Counted from the stretch's first letter, positions 8,623-17,553 are shown. The stretch: 54,281 bases of DNA from Paenibacillus fonticola DSM 21315 (GCF_000381905.1 NZ_KB907281.1:1-54281); one strand, 5' to 3'. Notes: generated by a model from the letters alone, not told the origin. Numbers and translations are program-made.

Positions 8623-9903
8623 ATGGAAGTGATCACGCATGAACGGCTGAAAGAGACAGTGTACTTGGAAACGATGGATAACGGTTTGCAAGTGTATGTG
8701 CTCCCGAAGCCGGGATTTAAGAAGACGTATGCCACCTTCTCGACGAAATTCGGATCGATCGACAATCATTTTCAAGTAGCTGGAGAAGAAGAAACGACTG
8801 TTCCTGACGGGATTGCTCACTTTTTAGAGCATAAAATGTTTGAGGAGCCGGAAGGCGATATTTTTGCAACATTTGCCTCACAGGGAGCATCCGCCAACGC
8901 TTTTACCAGCTTCGACCAGACAGTATATTTGTTCTCGGCTACCGACAACATTTTAAAAAATTTGGAGACGTTGATTGATTTTGTGCAGCATCCGTATTTC
9001 ACGGATCAGAACGTGGAGAAGGAAAAAGGGATCATCGGCCAGGAGATTGGCATGTACCAGGACAATCCAGATTGGAGAGTTTATTTCGGCATAATTGAGG
9101 CTATGTATGCTGTCCATCCTGTTCATATTGATATTGCCGGTACGGTGGAATCCATCGGCACGATCACGAAGGAAACGCTGTACACGTGCTATAACGCTTT
9201 CTATCATCCGAGCAATATGCTGCTGTTCGTTGTAGGCGGCGTCGATCCAGAGGAAGTATTTTCTTTGGTACGGAGCAACCAGATGAAGAAGGAGTATAAG
9301 CCGCAGGGGGAAATTAAACGGATATTTACGGCGGAGCCGGCGGAAGTTCATGAGAAGCGGAAGGAAATTAAGCTTCCGGTGTCCTTGCCCAAATGCTTGT
9401 TTGGGTTTAAAGAGACCAAGATCGGTCTGAGCGGCGAAGCATTACTGCGTCAAGATCTTACAACAAAGCTGGCGCTGGATTTGCTGCTTGGCACCAGTAC
9501 GAAGCTTTATCAGAAGCTGTATGATATGGATTTGATTTCCGATGGCTTTGGCCACGAATACAATAGCAATCCGAACTATGCTTTTTCGGCGATCGGCGGA
9601 GACACCCGGGACCCTGATCAACTTCTAGAGGTTGTGACAGAGGCCGCGAATGAGATGATGGCCAGCGGCTTCCAAGCGGATGATTTTGAGCGTGCGCGGA
9701 AGAAGAAAATCGGCGGTTTTTTACGAATGCTGAATTCCCCGGAAAACATAGCTCATGAGTTTACAAGGTACCGCTTCCGGGGCGGCGATTTATTTAAGGT
9801 GCTTCAGATGTATGAATCCTTGACGCTAGAGGAAGTAAACACCCGGCTTCGCGAGCATTTTAACTGGGAGCAATTGGCGGTTTCGCTTGTGGTCAGCCCG
9901 TAA
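8623..9903 (+). CDS. ymfH: M16-family zinc metallopeptidase YmfH
   Basis: The catalytic partner of YmfF. Residues 66-70 read HFLEH, the inverted zinc motif HxxEH of M16 peptidases, and a downstream glutamate-rich helix ('EKEKGIIGQEIGMY') supplies the third ligand. The length of 426 residues is normal. The start is ATG 8623 with GGAGG just inside the end of ymfF, so translation is coupled. It abuts ymfI directly (TAA then ATG). Established for the family: degradation of short peptides inside a clamshell chamber. The physiological target is not evident from the sequence. Confidence 0.9.
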   Translation: MEVITHERLKETVYLETMDNGLQVYVLPKPGFKKTYATFSTKFGSIDNHFQVAGEEETTVPDGIAHFLEHKMFEEPEGDIFATFASQGASANAFTSFDQTVYLFSATDNILKNLETLIDFVQHPYFTDQNVEKEKGIIGQEIGMYQDNPDWRVYFGIIEAMYAVHPVHIDIAGTVESIGTITKETLYTCYNAFYHPSNMLLFVVGGVDPEEVFSLVRSNQMKKEYKPQGEIKRIFTAEPAEVHEKRKEIKLPVSLPKCLFGFKETKIGLSGEALLRQDLTTKLALDLLLGTSTKLYQKLYDMDLISDGFGHEYNSNPNYAFSAIGGDTRDPDQLLEVVTEAANEMMASGFQADDFERARKKKIGGFLRMLNSPENIAHEFTRYRFRGGDLFKVLQMYESLTLEEVNTRLREHFNWEQLAVSLVVSP

Positions 9904-10674
9904 ATGATGAATAGCAACTATGGGATAGATAAAAGCATTGGGGAAATGACGGTGCTGGTCACCGGGGCAAGCCGGGGAATCGGGGCCGCGATTGCACTCC
10001 GTTTCGCAGCTGAGGGGATGAACATCGTCCTTCATTATATGAAATCACACGAGGCTGCCAATGAGGTGGCCAGAAAGTGTCTGGAGCTCGGGGCTAATGT
10101 GTACACTGTAACGGCTGATATCAGAAGCCGGGAAGACATTTGCCGGATGAAGGAAAAGCTGGAGAGCCGCGGCCTTAAACCGGATATTCTCGTCAACAAT
10201 GCAGGAATATCTCATTATGGCCTGCTTTCGGATGTCGATGATGAGCAGTGGGATGAAGTGATGGCCGTCAACTTAAAAAGTGTTTTTTTGTGCACGCAGA
10301 CTTTTATGCCTTATATGATCCGGCAGCGGTTCGGCCGCATCATTAACGTCTCCTCGGTCTGGGGAATATCCGGAGGGGCCTGTGAAGCGGTCTATTCGGC
10401 CGCCAAAGGAGGCGTTAACGCCTTTACTAAGGCGTTGGCTAAGGAGTTGGCCCCTTCTATGGTTACGGTGAATGCGGTCGCTCCAGGCGCTGTCAGGACC
10501 GATATGATGGAGCGTTTTGCTGCAGATGAAATTCAGATGCTGAAAGAGGAAATTCCAGCCGGCCGGTTAGCAGACCCGGAGGAAATCGCTTCTTTGGTTT
10601 ATTTTCTTGCCCTGCCCGAATCAGGCTACATTACAGGTCAAGTCATAAGCCCTAACGGCGGCTGGCTTACCTAA
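9904..10674 (+). CDS. ymfI: SDR-family NAD(P)-dependent oxidoreductase YmfI (FabG-like)
   Basis: A classical short-chain dehydrogenase of 256 residues. The cofactor motif TGASRGIG is at 20-27, the structural NNAG motif near residue 99, a catalytic Ser in 'NVSSVWG', and Tyr164-Lys168 in YSAAK. The sequence resembles 3-oxoacyl-ACP reductases, but FabG usually lies in the fab operon, so the true substrate is uncertain. It begins immediately after ymfH with no spacer and a poor ribosome binding site of its own, implying translational coupling in the ymfF-ymfH-ymfI operon. Confidence 0.88.
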   Translation: MMNSNYGIDKSIGEMTVLVTGASRGIGAAIALRFAAEGMNIVLHYMKSHEAANEVARKCLELGANVYTVTADIRSREDICRMKEKLESRGLKPDILVNNAGISHYGLLSDVDDEQWDEVMAVNLKSVFLCTQTFMPYMIRQRFGRIINVSSVWGISGGACEAVYSAAKGGVNAFTKALAKELAPSMVTVNAVAPGAVRTDMMERFAADEIQMLKEEIPAGRLADPEEIASLVYFLALPESGYITGQVISPNGGWLT

Positions 10675-10819
10675 TAGATGAGCATATTGTTGAAATTCGG
10701 CTGAAGAGGCAAGGAAAAGCGGTTTGCTGGCCGCAGATTAACGTATAAAGCTGCCGATTATTTCGCATATTACGACTGTTGATTTAAATCTCAAGCGCTA
10801 AGCGAAGGAGGATTTAAAC

Positions 10820-11074
10820 ATGTCAACAGTACTCAAAAATTTTGATACCTGGAAGAAGTTTTTGGGCGAGCGGGTAAAGCATGCGGAAAGCGTAGGTTTT
10901 AGTGATGAGGCCATTTCCCGTCTGGCTTATGAGATCGGAGGCTTTCTCGATGAGAAGGTCGACCCTCAGAACTCTTCAAACCGTACCTTGAAAGAGCTTT
11001 GGGATGTCGGTAATGAAGAGGAGCGTAAGACGATCGCCCGGCTAATGGTGAAATTAGCCAAGCAAAACGCATAG
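10820..11074 (+). CDS. ymfJ: DUF3243 family protein YmfJ
   Basis: An 84-residue soluble helical protein of the DUF3243 family ('MSTVLKNFDTWKKFLGERV' at the start, 'NRTLKELWDVGNEEERK' in the centre). Its function is unknown, but it sits in the same place in B. subtilis. ATG 10820 is preceded by GAAGGAGG. The 145-bp gap after ymfI shows no terminator, so it may be read from the ymf operon. A compact terminator follows. Confidence 0.88.
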   Translation: MSTVLKNFDTWKKFLGERVKHAESVGFSDEAISRLAYEIGGFLDEKVDPQNSSNRTLKELWDVGNEEERKTIARLMVKLAKQNA

Positions 11075-11082
11075 GTTGGAGA

Positions 11083-11115
11083 CAAAAAGCTCCCTGCTTC
11101 GGGGAGCTTTTCTCC
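11083..11115 (+). terminator. Intrinsic terminator after ymfJ
   Basis: AAAAGCTCCC and GGGGAGCTTTT form a stem of about ten base pairs around a 6-nt loop with a short T tract. The following 440 bp up to rodZ carries no convincing gene; a 77-codon frame there lacks a ribosome binding site. Confidence 0.85.
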
Positions 11116-11411
11116 CATTTTTTACAGCCGCTTGCCTTTCGAAAATATTTTATATATCATAAAACACGTATTGTTAATGACGCCTATATTTTCACACAGC
11201 ATTAAAAATTCTAAAAGCAGTGCAGGAGTAATGACCTATTTTGTCGAATGGGTACATAGGATAAAAGTAGTGGCGGTTAGTGGTATCACGTTTGTTTCCG
11301 CCGGCTTTTGGATATATACCGCTTGGATATCCTGCATTACACATTTGTGGCTTTTGGTGAAATAATATAGAAATTGTTGAAAAAGGAAACGTTGTTGAAA
11401 TTCGTTGAAAA

Positions 11412-11440
11412 TTGACAATGTTATAAAAAAGCGTAACAAT
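11412..11440 (+). promoter_or_regulatory. Possible sigma-A promoter of rodZ
   Basis: A perfect TTGACA (11412-11417) is followed after 16-17 nt by TAACAAT (11434-11440). The -10 box is weak. It lies about 115 bp before the rodZ start in an A+T-rich intergenic region. Confidence 0.4.
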
Positions 11441-11553
11441 TTTGGTTATGCGAACGTTATGTACGTAAATGCTGAATATGAATCCAATAGGGTTAACAAT
11501 AATGGCCTTCAATTTAAATTAATTATATCAATTATTTGCAGGAGGTGATGGAC

Positions 11554-12567
11554 GTGTCGGATTTGGGCGAACAATTAAAGGAAGCCCGCCTTGCCAGAGG
11601 CTTGTCGCTGGATGATGTGCAGGATATGACAAAAATTCGCAAAAGATACTTAGAAGCCATCGAAGCGGGGGATTATAAAGTGCTGCCGGGGAGCTTCTAC
11701 GTTCGGGCCTTTATAAAAACTTATGCTGAAGCGGTAGGAGTGAATGCGGATGAACTGCTGAATGAGCATCGCCAGGATGTGCCGGCCCCGGCCGCCGAGC
11801 CGGCGATGGAGCCGGTTATGCAGAAGCGCCGCAGCAGGCAAACATCGGAGCGTAATTCGAAATGGATGTCGACTACGTTGATGTGGTCTTTTTTAATTCT
11901 TATACTGATCGTTATTTATTTAAATTTCGCGGTATGGGGCAAAAATCCGTCTGCGGACAAAAACAGTGAAACCGACCCGACGAAAGTGACGCAATCGAAG
12001 GATCCTACGAAGCAAGGCGAGCAAAGCCAGAACGGGGCTTCGAATGGAGACGGTAACGGGGCTAATGCGACAAATGGAGGAAATGCTTCAACCGGCGCGG
12101 ATGGAGCATCAGAGGATGGGAATGCGCCGGATGACAATGGTACCGCAAATGAAGGAAACCTGCCCGAATCAGGCGGTGCTATTGTAGTGTCTCCGGACGG
12201 CAAAAGCGGCGGCACGACGAATTTCAAAGTATACAGCCCTGGCGGTCAACCGGTGCCCGTTGTAATCAATGCGTCGGGAAAAAGCTGGGTTGAGGTATAC
12301 AAGGGTGGAAAAGACGGCGAGAAGCTGTATTTTGCTAACACTTCCGAAGGTGAGGTGCTGACGTACGAGCTGGGCCCTGAAGGGATGTATATTAAATCGG
12401 GCGCTTCCTCGTACACTGCTATTACGGTAGCGGGACAGGTGGTAGAGGATGGCAAGAATACATCCAAAATACAGCTTGTTTGGGATGCTGACGGAACCGG
12501 GTCTGGTTCTGCTGACGGTACCAATTCTTTAGCTGGGGATGGAAATACGGACGGGGAACAGCAGTAA
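11554..12567 (+). CDS. rodZ: RodZ-like cytoskeletal membrane protein (YmfM)
   Basis: A cell-shape protein that links MreB filaments to the membrane. In the 337-residue product, residues 1-70 form the helix-turn-helix domain ('LGEQLKEARLARGLSLDDVQ'), one membrane segment lies at about 108-128, an Asn/Gly/Asp/Thr-rich low-complexity linker follows (about 130-215), and a C-terminal DUF4115-type beta domain ends the protein. GTG 11554 is chosen because GGAGGTG at 11541-11547 is correctly spaced; the ATG at 11548 abuts the ribosome binding site. Its position before pgsA and recA is conserved in bacilli. Confidence 0.88.
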   Translation: MSDLGEQLKEARLARGLSLDDVQDMTKIRKRYLEAIEAGDYKVLPGSFYVRAFIKTYAEAVGVNADELLNEHRQDVPAPAAEPAMEPVMQKRRSRQTSERNSKWMSTTLMWSFLILILIVIYLNFAVWGKNPSADKNSETDPTKVTQSKDPTKQGEQSQNGASNGDGNGANATNGGNASTGADGASEDGNAPDDNGTANEGNLPESGGAIVVSPDGKSGGTTNFKVYSPGGQPVPVVINASGKSWVEVYKGGKDGEKLYFANTSEGEVLTYELGPEGMYIKSGASSYTAITVAGQVVEDGKNTSKIQLVWDADGTGSGSADGTNSLAGDGNTDGEQQ

Positions 12568-12576
12568 TATAACGGC

Positions 12577-12613
12577 AGGCGTTCTCGGGCTGAATGCCCT
12601 GGGAGCGCCTTTT
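12577..12613 (+). terminator. Intrinsic terminator after rodZ
   Basis: AGGCGTTCTCGGG pairs imperfectly with CCCTGGGAGCGCCT around a 6-nt loop and runs into TTTT. Confidence 0.7.
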
Positions 12614-12695
12614 GAGTTCCAATACATGGTTGGACTTTAACTATCGGATTACATATAATTAATAAATATATGCACAAGGAAGGGATGGAGAAGGT

Positions 12696-13187
12696 ATGGC
12701 TTCTGAAAGTTCATTTGATATTGTATCCAAAATGGACATGCAGGAATTAACGAACGCGATCGATCAGACGGAACGGGAAATCGCCAATCGATATGACTTT
12801 AAAGGCAGCAAAAGCGATCTTAAGGTCGAAAAAGATGATCTGGTCATCGTATCGGATGATGAATACAAGCTGGGAGCTGTAATTGACATTTTACAAACGA
12901 AAATGATCAAACGAGGACTGCCTATCAAAAACCTGGATTATGGCAAAGTTGAGCCGGCTTCACTGGGAACTGTACGCCAGCGCATTAAATTGAAGCAGGG
13001 CATCGATGCGGAGAATGCGAAGAAAATTAATGTCATGATCCGCGATTCCAAACTGAAGGTGAAGAGCCAGATTCAAGGCGATCAAATCCGCGTCACAGGC
13101 AAAAGCAAGGATGATTTACAGCAAGTGATGCAACTGCTTCGCAAAGGCGATCTATCCGTGGATTTGCAATTTACAAACTTCAAATAA
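12696..13187 (+). CDS. yajQ: YajQ-family nucleotide-binding protein
   Basis: A 163-residue UPF0234/YajQ protein. The family has two ferredoxin-like domains; members bind RNA or nucleotides, and some proteobacterial members bind cyclic di-GMP. The typical start 'SSFDIVSKMDMQELTNAIDQ', the 'RYDFKGSKS' motif and the C-terminal 'DLQFTNFK' are all present, and the length is normal. ATG 12696 has GGAGAAGG upstream. The role in this organism is not shown by context. Confidence 0.9.
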   Translation: MASESSFDIVSKMDMQELTNAIDQTEREIANRYDFKGSKSDLKVEKDDLVIVSDDEYKLGAVIDILQTKMIKRGLPIKNLDYGKVEPASLGTVRQRIKLKQGIDAENAKKINVMIRDSKLKVKSQIQGDQIRVTGKSKDDLQQVMQLLRKGDLSVDLQFTNFK

Positions 13188-13247
13188 TGTCACGATATAA
13201 TGGTCTTTCTCTGCGTCCAAGGCGTGGAGGGGGGCCTTTGTACTTTT

Positions 13248-13277
13248 TTGACATGCTATATTCATAAAGCTTATACT
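13248..13277 (+). promoter_or_regulatory. Sigma-A promoter of rimO-pgsA
   Basis: TTGACA (13248-13253), an 18-nt spacer and TATACT (13272-13277) form a strong vegetative promoter about 50 bp before rimO. Confidence 0.65.
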
Positions 13278-13326
13278 TGTATGGAAAAACGGGTATTTCG
13301 GTTATTTTCGATGGGGGATACTGCAT

Positions 13327-14655
13327 ATGATTGAAAAAGTAAAGATCGTGACACTCGGTTGTGAAAAAAATTTAGTGGATTCGGAAATCATGTCTGGCCT
13401 GATCGATCAAAGAGGCTACCGCCTAGTCGAGGATCGTGAGGAAGCGACGGTTATTATCGTGAACACATGCGGTTTTATTGATGCGGCCAAGGAAGAGTCA
13501 GTCAATACGATTCTGGACCTGGCGGATCTGAAACAGACCGCTAACCTAAAGGCTTTAATTGTGTCCGGCTGTCTCACGCAGCGGTACAAGCAGGCGTTAA
13601 TGGAAGAAATGCCTGAGATCGATGGTATTGTCGGTACGGGTGATTTTTACAATATTAATGAAATTGTCGATGAGGCGCTAAAGGGAAAGAAACCGATTCA
13701 AGTCGGAAATCCGGTGTTTAATTATGAAGAGGTGCTGCCTCGCAAGCTATCGACTGCTAAATATACGACGTATGTAAAAATAGCCGAAGGCTGCGATAAC
13801 AACTGCACCTTCTGCAGCATTCCGATTATGCGGGGCAGCTTCCGCAGCCGCTCTATTGAATCGGTCGTGGCTGAGGTGAAGCACATGGCTGCGCAAGGGG
13901 TAAAAGAGATCAGCCTGATCGCCCAGGATTCTACGAATTACGGAACCGATCTGTACGGAGAATATAAGCTGGCAGAGCTGATGGATCACGTGACTAAGGT
14001 AGATGGTATTGAATGGGTAAGGCTGCACTATGCTTATCCTGGCTTTTTTACGGATGAATTGATCGAGATGATCGCGGCGAACCCTAAAATTTGCAAGTAT
14101 GTGGACATGCCGCTGCAGCATAGCGAAGACGCTGTCCTCAAGCGAATGCGCCGGCCTGGACGGAACCGGGACATCCGGGAGCTTGTGGCCAAAATCCGCG
14201 CTCGAATTCCAAATGTGGCCCTGCGTACATCGCTCATTGTCGGATTTCCAGGGGAAACGGACGAAGACTTTGCAAGGTTGTGCGAATTTGTTAAAGAGAT
14301 TAAGTTTGACCGGTTAGGTGTATTTACATATTCAAAAGAAGAGGACACGCCAGCGTCCAGGCTGCCTGATCAAGTGCCCGAAGAGGTGAAGGAATGGCGC
14401 GCAAACACACTGATGGAAATTCAGCGTGAAGTGTCCAATCAAAGCAGCGGTAAATATATCGGCCAAGTGATGGATGTGCTTGTGGAGCGTTATGACGGGC
14501 GCAGCGACGTATATATTGGACGTTCCCAGTACGATGCTCCGGAAATCGACGGCGAAGTATATGTAGCCAACTGCCCAGTAGGGATCGGCGAGATGGCCAA
14601 GGTTCGCATTACCCATGCCTATGAATACGACTTGTCCGGGGAGGGTGTCCTTTGA
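13327..14655 (+). CDS. rimO: Ribosomal protein S12 methylthiotransferase RimO
   Basis: A radical-SAM enzyme that methylthiolates the conserved aspartate (Asp88 in E. coli) of ribosomal protein S12. In the 442 residues, the N-terminal UPF0004 domain carries the auxiliary-cluster cysteines (C12 in 'LGCEKN', then 'NTCGF' and 'SGCLT'). The radical-SAM motif C156-x3-C160-x2-C163 lies in CDNNCTFC, and a TRAM domain forms the C-terminus. ATG 13327 is preceded by GGGGGA. It overlaps pgsA by four bases. Its sister MiaB is encoded at 30899; the sequence details ('MIEKVKIVTLGCEKNLVDSE') separate RimO from MiaB. Confidence 0.93.
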   Translation: MIEKVKIVTLGCEKNLVDSEIMSGLIDQRGYRLVEDREEATVIIVNTCGFIDAAKEESVNTILDLADLKQTANLKALIVSGCLTQRYKQALMEEMPEIDGIVGTGDFYNINEIVDEALKGKKPIQVGNPVFNYEEVLPRKLSTAKYTTYVKIAEGCDNNCTFCSIPIMRGSFRSRSIESVVAEVKHMAAQGVKEISLIAQDSTNYGTDLYGEYKLAELMDHVTKVDGIEWVRLHYAYPGFFTDELIEMIAANPKICKYVDMPLQHSEDAVLKRMRRPGRNRDIRELVAKIRARIPNVALRTSLIVGFPGETDEDFARLCEFVKEIKFDRLGVFTYSKEEDTPASRLPDQVPEEVKEWRANTLMEIQREVSNQSSGKYIGQVMDVLVERYDGRSDVYIGRSQYDAPEIDGEVYVANCPVGIGEMAKVRITHAYEYDLSGEGVL

Positions 14656-15239
14656 ATTTACCCAATCGCATAACGCTTGCGCGTATTATGATGATTCCCC
14701 TTATGCTTGTTTTTTTGCTGCTGGATTTCCAGTGGCTCTCTTATGAGCTAAAGCTCGGGGTGTATACGCTGCCGCTCAACCAATTAATCGGCGCATTATT
14801 GTTTATTGTCGCAGCCTCTACAGACGGCATCGACGGTTACATTGCCCGCAAGCATAACCTCGTTACCAATCTTGGCAAGCTGCTTGATCCGCTGGCAGAC
14901 AAGCTGCTCGTGGCTGCAGTGCTGGTTGCGCTCGTCTCCATGGGCGAGATTGAAGCGGTCATAGCGATTATTATCATCAGCCGTGAATTTGCAGTGACCG
15001 GACTGCGTGAAATCGCATTGCTTGAGGGGGCTGTCATCGCTGCCAGCAAATGGGGCAAGGCGAAGACCGTTGCGCAAATCATTGCCATTTCAGCGCTGCT
15101 TCTGAACAATTTTCCGTTCGAATGGCTGGGTATCCCTTTTGACAATATGGCTATTTGGATCGCTACGATCATTACGATTTATTCCGGTATCGATTATTTT
15201 GTTAAGAACAAAAATTTGCTTTCGTTTTCTAAAAGCTAA
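14652..15239 (+). CDS. pgsA: CDP-diacylglycerol-glycerol-3-phosphate 3-phosphatidyltransferase
   Basis: The membrane enzyme that commits CDP-diacylglycerol to phosphatidylglycerol synthesis. The 195-residue protein has the CDP-alcohol phosphotransferase signature DGxDGxxAR...G...D...D ('DGIDGYIARKHN', then 'GKLLDPLADKLL') and about five membrane segments. The TTG start at 14652 overlaps the rimO stop (TTGA), with GGGGAGGG at 14638-14645 as ribosome binding site. The last codons fall inside a small tandem repeat. Confidence 0.93.
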   Translation: MNLPNRITLARIMMIPLMLVFLLLDFQWLSYELKLGVYTLPLNQLIGALLFIVAASTDGIDGYIARKHNLVTNLGKLLDPLADKLLVAAVLVALVSMGEIEAVIAIIIISREFAVTGLREIALLEGAVIAASKWGKAKTVAQIIAISALLLNNFPFEWLGIPFDNMAIWIATIITIYSGIDYFVKNKNLLSFSKS

Positions 15240-15267
15240 TTCTAAAAAGCTAGTTCTAAAAGCTAAT
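15227..15267 (+). repeat. Three tandem copies of a 14-bp unit at the pgsA 3' end
   Basis: TTCTAAAAGCTAAT (15227-15240), TTCTAAAAAGCTAG (15240-15253) and TTCTAAAAGCTAAT (15254-15267) lie head to tail. The first copy encodes the last residues (FSKS) and the stop codon of pgsA; the others follow it. This looks like recent replication slippage. Confidence 0.8.
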
Positions 15268-15309
15268 ATTCAGGTAAGAAAAGAAGCAAGCGGAACAATT
15301 TCTTATTAG

Positions 15310-15315
15310 TATAAT
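15310..15315 (+). promoter_or_regulatory. Possible -10 element of cinA
   Basis: A perfect TATAAT sits 48 bp before the cinA start, but neither a recognisable -35 box nor a TG extension is present. Confidence 0.3.
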
Positions 15316-15363
15316 ACGGAAGCGCTGCTGTACTTGACTGGCGTAAGGAGACGTGAGAGAAAA

Positions 15364-16629
15364 ATGAAAGCGGAAATTATTGCCGTAGGCACCGAGCTGC
15401 TGCTCGGGCAAATCGTGAACACCAATGCACAGTTTTTGTCTCAGGAATTGGCGTCTCTTGGTATTGACGTATATTTTCAGACGGTGGTCGGCGACAATAT
15501 GGGGCGGTTATGCCAAGCGATACGGGCCGCTCAGTCCAGAGCGGATTTGCTCATCTTTTCGGGCGGTATCGGACCAACTCAGGATGATTTGACGAAAGAG
15601 GCGCTAGCTTCGGTGCTGGGGAGATCCCTTCATTATGACCGGATGGCGATGGACAGCCTCGACCGGTTTTTCCAAGGCCGCGGAACGCCAATGACGGAGA
15701 ACAATTTGCGCCAGGCGCTAGCAATAGATGGCTGTACGCCGCTGCAGAATGAGACGGGACTTGCGGTAGGGAATGCGATTGAGCAGAACGGAAAGTTCTA
15801 TATCGTATTGCCCGGGCCGCCGAAAGAAATGATCCCTATGGTTCAAAATCAGGCGAAGACCTGGATATTGCAGCATGTGCTCACGCACGAGAAGCCGATC
15901 TATTCCAAAATGCTCAAATTTGCCGGCATCGGCGAATCCGCACTGGAAACCCGGGTGATCGATTTGATTGAACAGCAAAGCGACCCGACTGTGGCCCCGT
16001 ACGCCAAGGAGAGTGAAGTTACCCTTCGTCTAACGACGAAGGCGGACAGTGAAAGCGAGGCGATGGCCAAGCTGGAAGGACTGGAGCAGGAAATCAGTTC
16101 CCGGTTTGCCGATCATTTGTACGCCACGGAAGATGTGCCTATTGAGAAAACGATCGTCGATATGCTGACCGAGCGGAACCTGACGGTCAGCTGCGCAGAG
16201 AGCTGTACCGGCGGATTGCTCATGCAGACGATTACTACGATTCCCGGGAGCGCTGCCGTATTTCACGGTGGAATCGTATGCTATTCCAATGAAATGAAAG
16301 AGAAGCTTCTGAATGTTCCTCATGATATGCTGGAGGGGGAGTCGGCTCCCGGTGCGGTCAGCGCTGAGACGGCAAAAGTGCTCGCGGAGCAGGTCCGGAT
16401 GATCGTGGACACCGACTTCGGCTTGTCGATTACCGGTGTTGCCGGCCCGGGATACTCCGAACGCAAGCCGGTGGGGCTCGTATATATCGGCATATCGCGC
16501 CGCGGCAAGGATACAGCGGTATATGAGCTGAACCTGAAGGGCAATCGGGAAACGATCCGCATGCGCTCAACGAAGACGATACTTTATCATTTATGGAAGC
16601 TGCTTAAGGAAATAGAAGGCAAGGCATAA
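15364..16629 (+). CDS. cinA: CinA, nicotinamide-nucleotide amidase / competence-damage protein
   Basis: A two-domain enzyme of NAD recycling and competence. The N-terminal MoCF/COG1058 domain (about 1-170; 'EIIAVGTELLLGQIVNTNAQ') is an ADP-ribose pyrophosphatase-type domain. The C-terminal CinA domain (about 255-415; 'SCAESCTGGLL', 'ITGVAGPGYSERKPVGLVYI') deamidates nicotinamide mononucleotide. From ATG 15364 it has 421 residues, the normal length; an in-frame TTG at 15334 lacks a good ribosome binding site. The cinA-recA order is conserved in Gram-positive bacteria and supports co-regulation in competence, although here 1.36 kb separates them. Confidence 0.92.
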   Translation: MKAEIIAVGTELLLGQIVNTNAQFLSQELASLGIDVYFQTVVGDNMGRLCQAIRAAQSRADLLIFSGGIGPTQDDLTKEALASVLGRSLHYDRMAMDSLDRFFQGRGTPMTENNLRQALAIDGCTPLQNETGLAVGNAIEQNGKFYIVLPGPPKEMIPMVQNQAKTWILQHVLTHEKPIYSKMLKFAGIGESALETRVIDLIEQQSDPTVAPYAKESEVTLRLTTKADSESEAMAKLEGLEQEISSRFADHLYATEDVPIEKTIVDMLTERNLTVSCAESCTGGLLMQTITTIPGSAAVFHGGIVCYSNEMKEKLLNVPHDMLEGESAPGAVSAETAKVLAEQVRMIVDTDFGLSITGVAGPGYSERKPVGLVYIGISRRGKDTAVYELNLKGNRETIRMRSTKTILYHLWKLLKEIEGKA

Positions 16630-16674
16630 CCTTTCTTGCACGCAGTTATTGTTCGCAGTATAATGTAATTACGG

Positions 16675-16720
16675 AAGAACCGTAGCCTGACAAATTGTTT
16701 GCGCTGCGGTTCTTTTTTTG
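16675..16720 (+). terminator. Intrinsic terminator after cinA
   Basis: AGAACCGTAGC pairs with GCTGCGGTTCT around a loop of about 17 nt, followed by a T-run. It uncouples cinA from recA. From here to 17880 no gene is convincing; the region is filled with repeats described separately. Confidence 0.85.
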
Positions 16721-16940
16721 TTTCTTTATATAAATGAGCGGATGAAAGAAGCAATTATCCCGTGTTTTTGTCGTTATGTTTAATTTCATATCATTGCGGT
16801 ATTGCGGCCTTGCGGCGGGATTTACAACGCGAGTTCATCCCCTCATGGGCCATCACAAGAACAATTTCCGAACACGGCCAAGCTTCAATTAAACGAAAAT
16901 CAACTATTACTCAAAGGAGGAATCTAAAAAGTTGAATACG

Positions 16941-17122
16941 CTAAATGGAATTCATGTATCTAATCGCGCTCTAAGCGAATGGTTCAGGGGATTAGATGGA
17001 TTTTACGTACCTAAACTTCAGAATCCAGCCCATCATTGATAATTTACTTTACTAGCGACATGGAATCCATTTAAATCCATATTCCTTTCCTTGGCGCAGA
17101 AACTAACTACTATAAATCCATT
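16941..17122 (+). repeat. MITE-like intergenic repeat, copy A
   Basis: This 182-bp block aligns over its whole length with 41142-41324. Shared landmarks are GGGGATTAGATGGATTTTA, the AATCCATTTAAAT segment and CAGAAACTAACTACTATAAA. The motif ATGGATTT recurs near the start and middle, with its complement AAATCCAT in the second half, giving terminal and internal inverted repeats able to fold as one large structure. Over a 96-base aligned stretch I count 23 differences. No protein-coding signature is conserved. Confidence 0.8.
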
Positions 17123-17182
17123 TACTGTATCTAAGGTGCATTAGAATTAAGCACCGAAAATCGCAGCACCTTGAGAGTCAGA

Positions 17183-17553
17183 CATCATCGTATGTCCTTC
17201 CCGAGTACTGCTTTAAGAGCACTGCGCCCAAAGCGAGCGTATCCCGCAGGGAGAGCGCCCTCCTAGCTGGCATTAGAATCAAACACGGCCAAAGGCCCCA
17301 CCGAGTGTGTTACAGCATCATTGTATGCCCATCACGAGCAAATCACTAGGAGCACTGCGCCCAAAGCGAGCGTATCCCGAAGAGAGAGCGCCCTCCTAGC
17401 TGGCATTAGAATCAAACACGGCCAATGGCCTCACCCTAGTGTGTTACAGCATCATTGTATGCCCATCGCGAGCAACTCACTAAGAGCACTGCTCCTAAAG
17501 CGAGCGTATCCCGAAGGGAGAGCGCTCTCCTAGCTAGGAGTAGAACCAAACGC
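17183..17553 (+). repeat. Tandem array of about 134-bp units upstream of recA
   Basis: Three head-to-tail units start at 17183, 17316 and 17450 (spacing 133 and 134 bp); the last is partial. Each begins with CATCATTGTATGCCCATC or a close variant and contains GAGCACTGC, AAAGCGAGCGTATCCC and CTCCTAGCT; the first two units, and the start of the third, also share TTAGAATCAAACACGGCCAA. Units 2 and 3 are nearly identical and unit 1 is more diverged, as expected from successive duplication. No direct-repeat/spacer pattern of a CRISPR is present. Confidence 0.85.

Noticed and set aside
11132..11365. A 77-codon frame before rodZ
   Set aside because: No ribosome binding site, low-complexity hydrophobic composition and position right after a terminator; likely chance.
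16932..17039. A 35-codon frame with AAAGGAGG upstream, inside MITE-like copy A
   Set aside because: The aligned frame in copy B lacks a start codon and ribosome binding site, and most differences between the copies alter the amino acid, so selection on a protein is unlikely.
17183..17553. CRISPR array
   Set aside because: Units are about 134 bp, repeated along their whole length with gradual divergence, without short direct repeats separated by unique spacers; no cas genes nearby.
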